A stretch of DNA of 63,187 nt from Methanosphaera stadtmanae (lineage in GTDB: Archaea; Methanobacteriota; Methanobacteria; Methanobacteriales; Methanobacteriaceae): positions 3,618 to 66,804 of the forward strand of contig SUTP01000002.1 in the NCBI GenBank assembly GCA_015062815.1. The letters are read 5' to 3'. Position numbers and translations under genes: made by a program. Shown piece after piece: positions 47,053 to 56,515 of this stretch. The notes below the pieces were generated by a model, which saw only the letters and a program-made list of their open reading frames with translations, did no database searches and was not told the origin of the DNA. Numbering within the stretch: position 1 is the stretch's first letter; every line of letters starts with the position of its first letter.

Positions 47053-47892
47053 ATGAATACTGATGAGATAGAATATTGGTTAAATTTGTCAAATAAATTA
47101 GCAATTAATGTCGAAAATGCTATAAATAAATCAAGAGACGACCCTTTAAATAACAATGTCACTAAAATAGGTGCTGATGGAACACCTACTCATAAAATTG
47201 ATGAATATGCTGAAGATGCAGCTATAAAAACTCTTAAAAATAGTAAAAAATCAGTTATACTTATTAGTGAAGAAATTGGAACCATAACAATTGGTGAAGA
47301 TAATGCTAAATTTTTAATGGTTTTAGACCCTCTTGATGGAACAAGTAATGCTATGAAGAATCTTCCATGTTATGGTATTTCAATTGCCATAGCTGAAATT
47401 AAAAATGGAGAACCAATAGAAAGTATTACATTAAATGACGTTGAAATAGGCTATGTAAAAAATTTTGCTAATGGCGATGTATATACTGCAGTTAAAGGAA
47501 AAGGAGCAAAAAAGAATAATAAAATTATGTCTAAAATTTCTAATATTACAAAAATAAATGAGTCAACACTTTGTACTTATATTTACAGAACTAAAAATCA
47601 AAAAGTCAAAGAATTGTGCTCATCAGTCCGAAGAATGAGAATATTAGGTTCTATTGCTATTGAATTATGTTATGTTGCTGAAGGAACTTACGATATCTTT
47701 CTAGATGAAGGCAAAATTATTAGAATATTTGATATTGCAGCAGGACAATTAATATTAAAAGAAAACAAGGGTGTTATAACTGACCGTTATTCCGAAAAAT
47801 TAGTGAATAATTTAACATTAACTGAAAAAACATCACTTGTTGCATGTGCTAATAAAAAATTACATGAAAATGTTATAAAATTATTAAATTAA
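47053..47892 (+). CDS. Inositol monophosphatase-family phosphatase (FBPase/NADP phosphatase type)
   Basis: This 279-residue member of the archaeal IMPase/FBPase family shows the metal sites SEEIG near 76-80 and VLDPLDGTSNAMKNLP near 94-109, and RIFDIAAGQLIL near 222 in place of the usual WDxxAG. Such enzymes dephosphorylate fructose-1,6-bisphosphate, inositol phosphate or NADP. The next gene encodes NAD kinase 13 bases away, which favours a role in NADP balance in addition to sugar phosphates. In Methanocaldococcus the two functions are fused in one protein. Confidence 0.85.
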   Translation: MNTDEIEYWLNLSNKLAINVENAINKSRDDPLNNNVTKIGADGTPTHKIDEYAEDAAIKTLKNSKKSVILISEEIGTITIGEDNAKFLMVLDPLDGTSNAMKNLPCYGISIAIAEIKNGEPIESITLNDVEIGYVKNFANGDVYTAVKGKGAKKNNKIMSKISNITKINESTLCTYIYRTKNQKVKELCSSVRRMRILGSIAIELCYVAEGTYDIFLDEGKIIRIFDIAAGQLILKENKGVITDRYSEKLVNNLTLTEKTSLVACANKKLHENVIKLLN

Positions 47893-47905
47893 ATGTGGGA
47901 TATTC

Positions 47906-48733
47906 ATGAAAATAGGAATAGTATCACGTACAGACAGAGAAGATGCATTGGAATTAGTAACACATGTAGTAGAATATTTAATCGATAATAAAATAGAATT
48001 AGAAATAGACACAAATATTATTGAAAAACTACCTGATTATTCAGAATACTCTAAAAACATAGAAAATATGACTTCAGATATAGTAATTGTAATGGGTGGT
48101 GATGGCACCATACTTAATGCACAACATTATTTATCTAGAAAAAAAATTCCTGTATTAAGTATAAATATGGGAACCGTTGGTTTTTTAACTGAAGTAGATC
48201 CTGAAGATGTATTTGAATGTTTGGATAAATTATTAAGTTATGATTTTTTCATAGAAGAACGTATGCAATTAGATGTATTGTGTGATGGTGAATGGACAAC
48301 CGTATTAAACGAATTAGTTCTAATGACAAATCAACCAGCAAAAATGTTAAATTTAAAAATTTTTGTAGATGATGAACTTGTTGATATCATTCGTGCAGAT
48401 GGTTTAATTGTATCCACACCAAGTGGATCTACAGCATATTCAATGTCCGCTGGAGGTCCTATAGTAGATCCCCGCGTAGATGCATCTGTAATTGTACCAA
48501 TATGCCCATTTAAATTAAATGCCAGACCAAAAATTGTTCCTGGAAATAGTACAATTAAAATTAAATTCCTTAAAGAAGGTAAAAAAGCTGTAGCTGTTCT
48601 TGATGGAGTTACAAATAAAGTATATAACTACTTAGAAGAAATTCAACTTAAAAAATCAGATTATCCTGCACATTTTGTTAGATTCAAAAAGAATTTCTAT
48701 GCTAGTGTAAACAAAAAACTTAACGTAGGATAA
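47906..48733 (+). CDS. nadK: NAD kinase
   Basis: This 275-residue ATP-NAD kinase phosphorylates NAD to NADP. The GGDGT motif stands in VMGGDGTILNAQHYL near residue 55, and NMGTVGFLTEVDPED near 87 and the STAYSMSAGGPIV segment near 173-185 complete the site. It is in the same transcript as the preceding phosphatase. The CfbE-like gene follows after 42 bases. Confidence 0.93.
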   Translation: MKIGIVSRTDREDALELVTHVVEYLIDNKIELEIDTNIIEKLPDYSEYSKNIENMTSDIVIVMGGDGTILNAQHYLSRKKIPVLSINMGTVGFLTEVDPEDVFECLDKLLSYDFFIEERMQLDVLCDGEWTTVLNELVLMTNQPAKMLNLKIFVDDELVDIIRADGLIVSTPSGSTAYSMSAGGPIVDPRVDASVIVPICPFKLNARPKIVPGNSTIKIKFLKEGKKAVAVLDGVTNKVYNYLEEIQLKKSDYPAHFVRFKKNFYASVNKKLNVG

Positions 48734-48775
48734 TTCTTGTTTTTCTTTTTCCAAATTATTTTTTCAGGTTAAAAC

Positions 48776-50125
48776 ATGACAAAAAATATTATTATTTCTG
48801 ATGCAAATCATGGTGGATTAACATTACTCCATGAATATTCAAAGTACACAAATAACAACTTATTTTTTTATGATGTTTATAATAAACTTACTAATGAAGA
48901 AAAAAAAGATATTAATAAAAAATATAATGTTACATTTCTATCATTAGATTATATAAAAGAAAATAGAGACAAATTTACAATTATCAGCCCTATTCATATG
49001 AAACCTGTTTTTGAAAGTGATTACACCCATCATGAATTTACTTCATATTTAATTAATAAACATAGGACTAGATATAATTGGAACTTTAAAATTATTGAAG
49101 TGACCGGTGTTAAAGGAAAAACTACTACTGTATCTATGATTAAAGATGTTCTTAAAAATAAGAATTTACTTGTTCTTAATAGTAATAACTTAAGTTATAT
49201 TTCAAATGGAAAAACTAAAACATTGATAAAACATTTAAGTATAACACCAGCCAGCATTATAACTGCACTTAATAAGGCAAACAATGAAAAAATACTAGAT
49301 AAAATTGATTATTGTATATTTGAAGTTTCATTAGGTGTTACTCCCAATGCAGATATAGGTATTCTAACAAATATTTTAGAAAATTATTCTATTGCAGATA
49401 AAACTAAAAATGCCCATATTGCAAAAAAAACAGTATTCCAGTCAAAAAAAATAATTTGTGATAAAATAGCTTATGATACTTATTATTCAGATGTTAAAAA
49501 AGATATAATCACCATAAGTTTAAATGATCAAAAAGCTGATGTTTATTTAGAAAAAATTCAATATAATCTAGAAAAAACTAGATTTACTGTGAATTATTAT
49601 GGAAATAAATTAAATTTCTCCTGTTTTGGATTAAGTGATTTTTATATCAATAATTTAATGTTTGCTATAACTGTTGGTTTATTGATAAATGATTCAAATG
49701 AAACATCCCATAATTTAAAAAATATTAAACCTATTAATGGCAGAGGATCATATAAATACAAATCCAATAAGTTAATCATTGAAGACATAAATCCCGGACT
49801 TAATACTACAGCCATAAAAGAATGTATCTCTAACATAAAACGTTATTCAAATAATTATATATTAATCATTGGCGGAGATTATGGAATCACTTGTGAAGAA
49901 ATTGATGAAAAAATATTAATAGAGTTCATAAAAACATTGAACGAAGATATTATCTTTTCAGGAGCTGTTGGACACAATCTTTACAAACAAGTAGATAATA
50001 AAAACTATGAATATATCCATGATATAAATAAGGCTCTTAATTATTGTTTAAATAAAAATGTGGAAATTATAGAAATATTATATAGAAGTGAATATAATCA
50101 GGAAATAAACCTTTATAATAAATAA
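48776..50125 (+). CDS. cfbE: Coenzyme F430 synthase CfbE (Mur ligase family), likely
   Basis: This 449-residue Mur-type ligase opens with IIISDANHGGLTLL. The HGG turn in place of a nucleotide-sugar domain is the opening I know from CfbE, the enzyme that closes the last ring of F430 with ATP. The P-loop EVTGVKGKTTT is at residues 108-118, INNLMFAITVGLLIN near 290 and IEDINPGLNTTAIKECI near 340 match central and C-terminal Mur motifs. hemC lies 211 bases downstream, which supports a tetrapyrrole role. A generic Mur ligase is the alternative. Confidence 0.7.
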   Translation: MTKNIIISDANHGGLTLLHEYSKYTNNNLFFYDVYNKLTNEEKKDINKKYNVTFLSLDYIKENRDKFTIISPIHMKPVFESDYTHHEFTSYLINKHRTRYNWNFKIIEVTGVKGKTTTVSMIKDVLKNKNLLVLNSNNLSYISNGKTKTLIKHLSITPASIITALNKANNEKILDKIDYCIFEVSLGVTPNADIGILTNILENYSIADKTKNAHIAKKTVFQSKKIICDKIAYDTYYSDVKKDIITISLNDQKADVYLEKIQYNLEKTRFTVNYYGNKLNFSCFGLSDFYINNLMFAITVGLLINDSNETSHNLKNIKPINGRGSYKYKSNKLIIEDINPGLNTTAIKECISNIKRYSNNYILIIGGDYGITCEEIDEKILIEFIKTLNEDIIFSGAVGHNLYKQVDNKNYEYIHDINKALNYCLNKNVEIIEILYRSEYNQEINLYNK

Positions 50126-50336
50126 TTCCAAAAATAATTGATTTGAGAAATTACATGAAGTTATGAAGTAAAATAATTAACCACTGTTTAAAATATTAAT
50201 GGCATAATAAAACTTTATTAGATATTATAAATATATAATAATAAAGAGTATGAAAATAATTTAATAATATATTCAAGTAATAGAAATTATTGTAGTATCA
50301 AATTAATCAAAATGAGAGTTAAGGGAGGTATGTTTA

Positions 50337-51209
50337 TTGATAGTTGGTACAAGAGGCAGTAAACTTGCTACGACTCAAACTCAAACTGTTGTGAATGAAT
50401 TAGAAGAGATAATTGGTGAAAAAATAGAAACCAAAATTATTAAAACAACAGGGGACAAAATTACAAATTCACAATTATACAATATGGATACAAAAGGTAT
50501 TTTCACAAAAGAGTTAGATGAAGCTCTTATTGATGGAAGTGTAGATTTTACTGTCCATAGTTTTAAGGATTTACCCAGTGAACTAAACGACCAACTCATT
50601 ATAACTGCAATTCCTAAACGTGAAGCTATTAATGAAGTATTAATATCTAATTACACCTGGGCTGAATTACCCCAAAACGCTACAATAGGTACTAGCAGTA
50701 TTAGACGAGAAGCATTCTGTAAATTTCATGGAAAAAATCTTCAACCTAAACCTTTAAGGGGCAATGTAGAAACCCGTATTCGTAAAGTTGAAGAAGGTGA
50801 ATATGATGCTACAATCATGGCTTTAGCTGGAATTAAAAGATTAGGTCTAGAAGAACATGTTCAAGAAATATTCGATGAAAATTATATTGTACCACCAGCA
50901 GGCCAAGGAGCACTAGCTATTATGACACATAAAGATTCAGAATACAATGATGTGATAAGCAAATTAAATCATGAAGATTCACGAACTGAAGCATTATGTG
51001 AAAAAGCATTACTTGAAGGATTAGGTGTTGGATGTCAATGGCCTGTAGGAATAATTTCAAAAGTTAACGGTAACAAAATCAGCATTTCATGTAAATTATT
51101 ATCTCCTGAAGGTAAATTATTAGCTGAGATTAATGAAACAACATCTATTGAAAAATCTATTGATACTGCAAGAGCAATAGGAGAAAAATTAAAAGGAGCT
51201 ACTTTATGA
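50337..51209 (+). CDS. hemC: Hydroxymethylbilane synthase (porphobilinogen deaminase)
   Basis: HemC links four porphobilinogens on the way to sirohydrochlorin, F430 and corrinoids. The 290-residue protein opens VGTRGSKLATTQTQTVV and contains DTKGIFTKELDEAL near 59 and FTVHSFKDLPSEL near 78. GTSSIRREAFCKF and the cofactor cysteine in GLGVGCQWPVG (near 229) follow. It starts at TTG after GGGAGG. Its stop overlaps the start of the next gene in ATGA. Confidence 0.95.
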   Translation: MIVGTRGSKLATTQTQTVVNELEEIIGEKIETKIIKTTGDKITNSQLYNMDTKGIFTKELDEALIDGSVDFTVHSFKDLPSELNDQLIITAIPKREAINEVLISNYTWAELPQNATIGTSSIRREAFCKFHGKNLQPKPLRGNVETRIRKVEEGEYDATIMALAGIKRLGLEEHVQEIFDENYIVPPAGQGALAIMTHKDSEYNDVISKLNHEDSRTEALCEKALLEGLGVGCQWPVGIISKVNGNKISISCKLLSPEGKLLAEINETTSIEKSIDTARAIGEKLKGATL

Positions 51210-52159
51210 AACAAACAAATGTGGGTGTTATTGGAGTAGGTTCAATGGGTTACAACCATGTACGTATCTATTCAGAATTAGAAAATGCTAATTTAGTTGC
51301 TATATCAGATATGGTAAGAGGTACCCTTGATAACGTCTCCAAAGAATTTAATACAGTAGGTTATGTTGATTATGACAACATTCTAAATATGGATGATGTC
51401 GAACTAGTAAATATTTGTGTGCCAACAGTATTTCATCACGAAGTTGTGATGCGAGCATTAAAAGCTGGAAAAAATGTTCTAGTTGAAAAACCAATTGCCT
51501 CAGATTTATGTGATGCAAGAGAAATGATAAATACTGCTAAAGATGAAGGAGTATTACTTGCAACAGGACATGTTGAACGATTCAATCCAGCAGTACAGGC
51601 AGCAAAAAGATTACTTGAAGACAATATTATTGGTGATGTTGTAACTGCTGATGCTAAAAGGTTAGGTCCATATCCACCTAGAATAAGAGATGTGGGAGTA
51701 GCAACAGACCTCGCAATACATGATATAGATATATTTAATTATTTATTTGGCGGTAAAGCAGAAGTAGTCTTCGCTAATATGAGCAGTAATCATAGAAACT
51801 GTGAATTCGAAGATCATGCAGAAATTATCACAAAATATGATAATGATGTTTTAACCATTCTCGAAACAAATTGGTTAACCCCTTATAAAAAACGTCAACT
51901 CAATATTACTGGTGTGGATGGTATAATTACTGTAGACTACGGAGAACAAACTGTAACATTATACCAAGAAAACAATAAAGTAGAAAAAATTAAAGTAGAA
52001 AATAAAGAACCTCTCAAAGAAGAATTACGTTCATTTATAAATGCTGTTCAAAATAAAACCCAACCAGAAGTAACTGGTCAAGATGGATATGAAGCATTGA
52101 AAATTGTAGAAGCAGCAAAAAAATCTTCAAAAGATAAGAATTTAGTATATTTAAATTAA
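51206..52159 (+). CDS. Gfo/Idh/MocA-family dehydrogenase, possibly UDP-GlcNAc 3-dehydrogenase
   Basis: This 317-residue NAD-dependent sugar dehydrogenase has VGVIGVGSMGYNHVRIYSEL (residues 6-25), the catalytic NVLVEKPIASDLCDAREMI segment near 90, and HVERFNPAVQAAKRLL near 117. AIHDIDIFNYLFGG near 168 completes it. Archaeal relatives oxidise UDP-GlcNAc at C3 for diaminosugars, and the UDP-GlcNAc route is present in this window, but this assignment is only likely. It overlaps hemC by four bases, so it is in its operon. Confidence 0.8.
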   Translation: MKQTNVGVIGVGSMGYNHVRIYSELENANLVAISDMVRGTLDNVSKEFNTVGYVDYDNILNMDDVELVNICVPTVFHHEVVMRALKAGKNVLVEKPIASDLCDAREMINTAKDEGVLLATGHVERFNPAVQAAKRLLEDNIIGDVVTADAKRLGPYPPRIRDVGVATDLAIHDIDIFNYLFGGKAEVVFANMSSNHRNCEFEDHAEIITKYDNDVLTILETNWLTPYKKRQLNITGVDGIITVDYGEQTVTLYQENNKVEKIKVENKEPLKEELRSFINAVQNKTQPEVTGQDGYEALKIVEAAKKSSKDKNLVYLN

Positions 52160-52169
52160 AGTGATTAAA

Positions 52170-52763
52170 ATGAATTCCCAACTAATTGAAAAAGCAACAG
52201 AATTAAGAAATAAAGGATTAACGACTGGTGAAATAGCAGATGAATTAAATATTTCAAAAGATACAACACAATGGTTAATCATGCAAATGACTTCTGTTAA
52301 AGCAAAATCTAAATCCAAACCAGATGATTTTGCAATTAATTGGAAAACTATTGGTGCTAGTTCTGCAAGAATTAAATTTATCTCCGAAGCATTAGTTGAT
52401 TTAACTTTAGAATATGATGTAGATGCTATTGTAGGCATTAGTGTTAGTGGAATTCCTTTTGCAACTATAATGGCAGATATATTAGGTTCAGAACTATCAG
52501 TATTCCATCCAATCAAACACATGAAAAACGAATCAGCTGAAAATGGTACACTAAGTAATAATTTTACCAACATAAAAAATAAAAACGTTGTCATAGTTGA
52601 TGATGTTATAACAAGTGGACGTACAATTAGTGATGCAATAGAAACCTGTAAAAATCATGGTGCTAACCCCGTTAGCGTAACAGTACTTGTAGATAAAAAA
52701 GGAATTAAAGAAGTAAATGATGTTCCTATTCAGTCACTTATTAAAATTAATAAAGTAGGATAA
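52170..52763 (+). CDS. PyrE-like transcriptional regulator: HTH plus phosphoribosyltransferase (GfcR-like)
   Basis: From the ATG at 52170 the protein has 197 residues. GTGAT just upstream is the ribosome site, so a GTG start at 52161 is less likely. Residues 1-40 form a helix-turn-helix (KGLTTGEIADELNISKDTTQWLI). The rest is a type I phosphoribosyltransferase with the PRPP motif KNVVIVDDVITSGRTISDAI near 131-150 and the VGISVSGIPFATIMAD segment. GfcR in haloarchaea uses this layout to control sugar genes. Here the target is unknown. Confidence 0.82.
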   Translation: MNSQLIEKATELRNKGLTTGEIADELNISKDTTQWLIMQMTSVKAKSKSKPDDFAINWKTIGASSARIKFISEALVDLTLEYDVDAIVGISVSGIPFATIMADILGSELSVFHPIKHMKNESAENGTLSNNFTNIKNKNVVIVDDVITSGRTISDAIETCKNHGANPVSVTVLVDKKGIKEVNDVPIQSLIKINKVG

Positions 52764-52957
52764 TAACCCCCACAATTACACTTTTTTTAAAAAATAATAT
52801 TAAATCTTTAAAAAATTATATATCTAATGTAATTTATAATATATATTATATATGAAATAGTAGTTAATAAAAAGAATACTAATCTTAAGCTAATAACTTA
52901 CCATAAGTATAAATAATTAATTTAAAACAACAAGGAGAATTTTGGAGGAAATATAAT

Positions 52958-53296
52958 TTGAAAAAAACTAATAACAATAATAAAAAAGGTAAAAACAACA
53001 CCAATAATACTCAACCAACAGAGAACATACGTGTAAGATCACCTAGAAAAGGAGAAATACCTGGAATTGTAGAACAAATTTTAGGACATGGAAAACTAAA
53101 AGTTAGATGCAATGATAAAAATATAAGATTATGCCGAATTCCAGGTAAAATGAAAAAACGAATATGGATTCGTGAAGGTGATGTGGTTTTAGTAAAACCA
53201 TGGGATTTCCAAAGTAATGAAAAAGCAGATGTCATATGGAGATATACACGTACTGAAGCAAATTACCTTGAAAGAAGAGGTTTTCTTAAAATATAA
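52958..53296 (+). CDS. Translation initiation factor aIF1A
   Basis: This 112-residue protein has a basic, Asn/Lys-rich start, then an OB fold with GEIPGIVEQILGHGKLKVRC near 29-48. RLCRIPGKMKKRIWIREGDVVLVKPWDFQ and RYTRTEANYLERRGFLK at the end agree with aIF1A. The factor binds the A site of the 30S subunit during start-codon choice. It starts at TTG after GGAGGAAATATAA. In euryarchaea it usually heads a cluster with RIO1 and the KH protein, as found here. Confidence 0.95.
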   Translation: MKKTNNNNKKGKNNTNNTQPTENIRVRSPRKGEIPGIVEQILGHGKLKVRCNDKNIRLCRIPGKMKKRIWIREGDVVLVKPWDFQSNEKADVIWRYTRTEANYLERRGFLKI

Positions 53297-53339
53297 AATC
53301 CAATAATTACATATATAATAGTAGCAAAAGGGGAATTAC

Positions 53340-54284
53340 ATGAACCTATTAGAGAAAAGTGAACCAATATTCATTTTTGTAGCTATTATATTTGGTTTAT
53401 TATTTAAGGATGTTGACATTCTAACTAACATAAGCCCCCATCTAATAAATATTTTTTTAGCTTTAATGCTTTTTGCTATTTTTTTAGATGTTCCACTAAA
53501 AGAGATTAAAGATAGTTTTAAAAATACTAAATTTACTACTACGAGTTTAGTAATCAATTTTATATGGACACCACTTTTTGGATACTTTTTAGGAGATTTA
53601 TTTTTAAATAGCAATATTAATTTATTCATAGGGTTCTTCATGTTAATTTTAACACCCTGTACTGATTGGTACTTATTATTTACAAAAATGGCTAAAGGAA
53701 ATGTTCCTTTAAGTTTATCCATATTACCACTTAATCTAATATTGCAGTTAATATTATTACCAGCATATTTGTTATTATTCTTCTCTAGCTCAAACACTAT
53801 TCAACTGGTTGATTTGATGGATAGTTTAATAACATTAGTAATTATTCCATTTATTACAGCACAGATAATTAAGTATATTATAAAAAATAAAAATGCAAAA
53901 AAAAAGATTATTTCTTTCTTTTCAAGTAGTCAAATAATATTTTTATGTATAGCTATATTTGGACTATTTAATACTGAAGCAAGTAGTTTATTTGAAAATT
54001 TAAATGCAATAGGATTCATATTAGTTCCTTTAATATTGTTTTTCACAATAAATTTTATATTAGATTATTTAGTTTCAAAAAAATTAGAATTTAATTATGA
54101 TAATTATGTTAGTTTAACATTGACAACACTTGCCCGTAATTCACCACTTGCTTTAGCAATTGCTATCCAATCATTTCCTAACAACCATTTGATCGCAATA
54201 GCACTAGTAATTGGACCTTTAATAGAATTACCTATATTGTATATTGTATCAAGAGTTTTATTAAATATAAAGAAAATATATTAA
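53340..54284 (+). CDS. BASS/ACR3-family membrane transporter
   Basis: This 314-residue protein has about nine to ten hydrophobic segments, as expected for the bile acid:sodium symporter superfamily. The segment ILTPCTDWYLLFTKMAKGN near residue 101 matches the cysteine-bearing PCT motif of ACR3-type arsenite efflux pumps. The late TLARNSPLALAIAIQSFP segment near 262 resembles the conserved crossover helix. The substrate is open. It lies between aIF1A and RIO1, inside a normally unbroken translation cluster. Confidence 0.75.
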   Translation: MNLLEKSEPIFIFVAIIFGLLFKDVDILTNISPHLINIFLALMLFAIFLDVPLKEIKDSFKNTKFTTTSLVINFIWTPLFGYFLGDLFLNSNINLFIGFFMLILTPCTDWYLLFTKMAKGNVPLSLSILPLNLILQLILLPAYLLLFFSSSNTIQLVDLMDSLITLVIIPFITAQIIKYIIKNKNAKKKIISFFSSSQIIFLCIAIFGLFNTEASSLFENLNAIGFILVPLILFFTINFILDYLVSKKLEFNYDNYVSLTLTTLARNSPLALAIAIQSFPNNHLIAIALVIGPLIELPILYIVSRVLLNIKKIY

Positions 54285-54294
54285 TGTGATTAAA

Positions 54295-55071
54295 ATGAAC
54301 AAACACTATGATAATGCTGATAATCAAATGCGTAAACTTGAAGAAACTAAAAGAATTAAAAGTGTAGAAGACAAACAAGTTGCAAGTGAAGTATTTGATG
54401 ATAAAACATTACAATCTTTATATAAACTTGCTAAACAAGGATATATTAATAGTTTAAATGGAGTTATTAGTACAGGAAAGGAAGCTAATGTTTTTTTAGG
54501 AATTGATGATGATGGTGAAAATGTTGCTGTGAAAATTTATCGTATAGTTACTCTAGATTTTCGTAAAATTAAAGAATACATCGCTGGAGACCCTAGGTTT
54601 AAAAGTTTAGGAACAAATAAAAGACAATTAATATCTGCATGGACTCAAAAAGAATTTAAAAACCTTAGTAGATTATATAATATAGGAGCTAATGTTCCTG
54701 AACCATATACTACTCAAGATAATATTTTAGTAATGGAATATTTAGAATGCTCTGAAGAGGATTCAAGTGCAGCAACACCTCTCCATAAAGCAAGACTCAA
54801 TAATCCTGAAAAAGTATTTGAGGAAATTATTAATTTCATGGATATAAGTTATAATCAAGCAAATCTTGTTCACGGAGATTTATCAAGATATAATATACTT
54901 ATGTCATGTGGACATCCGTATGTTATTGATTTATCACAGGCAACACTTACAAGCCACCCTTTAAGCAGAGAATTATTAGAACGTGATATTAACAATATTG
55001 TTTATGATAGCAAAAAGTTTAATGTGAATTTAAATTTTGACTACATCAAAGAGAGAATTATTAAAGAATAA
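54295..55071 (+). CDS. RIO1-type serine/threonine protein kinase
   Basis: The chosen start is the ATG at 54295 with GTGAT before it, giving 258 residues. A GTG at 54286 is less likely. The RIO1 ATP loop GVISTGKEANVFLGI near 57, AVKIYR near 77, catalytic LVHGDLSRYNILMS near 187-200 and the metal segment VIDLSQATLTSHPL near 206 are clear. RIO1 acts in small-subunit maturation in eukaryotes and likely in archaea. Its cluster with aIF1A and a KH protein fits that. Confidence 0.92.
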   Translation: MNKHYDNADNQMRKLEETKRIKSVEDKQVASEVFDDKTLQSLYKLAKQGYINSLNGVISTGKEANVFLGIDDDGENVAVKIYRIVTLDFRKIKEYIAGDPRFKSLGTNKRQLISAWTQKEFKNLSRLYNIGANVPEPYTTQDNILVMEYLECSEEDSSAATPLHKARLNNPEKVFEEIINFMDISYNQANLVHGDLSRYNILMSCGHPYVIDLSQATLTSHPLSRELLERDINNIVYDSKKFNVNLNFDYIKERIIKE

Positions 55072-55405
55072 AATTTATTTAATTGACTACAAAAAACATG
55101 TCCTTATTTTATATAATAAATAAAATACCAATAGTAATACCTATTCAAATAAATAGTTAAATGTTGAAACCATTTCTTAAATAAATGAATAATAATTATT
55201 AAATACTATGTTTAAAAAAGATAATAGTAAGAACAATAATAAAAAATATTTAACACCAACAAATTAATCTTATGCATACTATTTATTAAGATTAAATAAA
55301 TTAAAAGTTATATCTCTTATTTATCATATTAATAGTTCAAATTCAATCCAATTAAAGAACAAATATTACTTAAATAAGAATTAATAAAAAATTAGGAGCT
55401 TTATT
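55072..55405 (+). other. 334-base intergenic stretch before the KH gene
   Basis: AT-rich sequence with no ORF, no tRNA and no strong hairpin recognised. TATA-like boxes near 55310-55330 may drive the KH-domain gene separately from RIO1. Confidence 0.4.
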
Positions 55406-56116
55406 ATGGATAATGTAGAATATCTAAAAATACCAAAAGATAGAGTAGGAGTAGCCATAGGTAAAAATGGGAAAATAAAACACCAATTAGAAATCATTAC
55501 AAGAACTGAATTAAAAATAGATAGTGAGACAGGTAATATATCTATAAGCTCAACTGATGAAACCGAAGATCCATTAGCAATTTGGAAAGCAAGATACATG
55601 TTAAAAGCTATTGGAAGAGGTTTTAATCCAGATATTGCATTAACTCTTGATAATGATGATTTAATATTAGAAATTATCAACTTACAAGATTATGTTGGAA
55701 AATCTAAAAAAGCTTTAGTCAGACAAAAAGGAAGAATTATAGGTAAAGGTGGAAGAACCAGACAAATTATTCATGATATGCTTGATATTGAAATAAGTAT
55801 TTATGGTAAAACTGTCTCTTTAATTGGAAAAATGGAAAATATCCAAATGGCTAGAGAAGCTATTGAAATGATACTTGATGGGTCTAGACAAAAAACAGTT
55901 TATGCCTACCTTGAACAGATGCAGGATAAACTCAAAAGAGAAGAATTTGATGAAATGGTTCATGGTAAACCAGACATGAAAAAATTCTTAAGGGAAGATT
56001 TAGATACTGATGAAGACTTTATTGATGCAGAAGAAGATTATAATCAAGAAGCTATTGATAAAGAAGAATCAGAAGAAGAAAAAGAAGATATGGCTTTAGA
56101 AGTTGAAACAATATAA
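55406..56116 (+). CDS. KH-domain RNA-binding protein (Dim2/Krr1-like)
   Basis: This 236-residue protein has two KH domains: [21 protein letters not shown] near 7-27 and [19 protein letters not shown] near 108-126, both with the GxxG loop. The last 50 residues form an acidic tail ([14 protein letters not shown]..., [11 protein letters not shown]). Relatives help make the small ribosomal subunit (eukaryotic Dim2/Pno1), and the RIO1 gene just upstream is in line with this. The ATG follows TTAGGAGC. Confidence 0.9.
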   Translation: MDNVEYLKIPKDRVGVAIGKNGKIKHQLEIITRTELKIDSETGNISISSTDETEDPLAIWKARYMLKAIGRGFNPDIALTLDNDDLILEIINLQDYVGKSKKALVRQKGRIIGKGGRTRQIIHDMLDIEISIYGKTVSLIGKMENIQMAREAIEMILDGSRQKTVYAYLEQMQDKLKREEFDEMVHGKPDMKKFLREDLDTDEDFIDAEEDYNQEAIDKEESEEEKEDMALEVETI

Positions 56117-56515
56117 TATCAACCACTTTAACCTCCTTTTTAATACATATCTAATTTTACAATTATAATAATTAAAATTTAAATGATAGTAATATACTTA
56201 TTCAAATATTATATTCAAAATAGAGTACTTATCAGGACCCCCCTTAACTTTACAAAAAAAATTCTTATAGGGTATATAGAATGTTTTATATTATATGTTT
56301 TACATACAATATAGTATGAAATAAAACTGTGTTTTTTACTATGTCATGTATATGAATTATAAAAAAATACTTAAATTAAACTATAATTACCTTATGCTTA
56401 ATGATAAAATTAAGAAAAAACTAGTTTTAAAAACTATTAATTAATACTAAAGAAAACTAAAAGTAATAAGGATTATACATTATTTAAACAGTAGAATAAT
56501 TGGAGGTATGAAACA
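56117..56515 (+). other. 399-base intergenic stretch before top6B
   Basis: No gene is seen. It contains a short GGACCCCCC tract near 56236 and a weak inverted repeat around 56281-56329 (GTTTTAT/ATAAAAC with CATAC/GTATG inside). TATA-like boxes are followed by GGAGGT before the TTG start of top6B. Probably the promoter region of the topoisomerase genes. Confidence 0.4.

Noticed and set aside
53336-53797. 153-codon minus-strand ORF
   Set aside because: Antisense to the transporter gene, whose sense frame has clear membrane segments and family motifs.
56281-56329. Inverted repeat GTTTTAT/ATAAAAC with inner CATAC/GTATG
   Set aside because: Stems are short and AT-rich and can easily arise by chance in this genome; kept only as a note in the intergenic entry.
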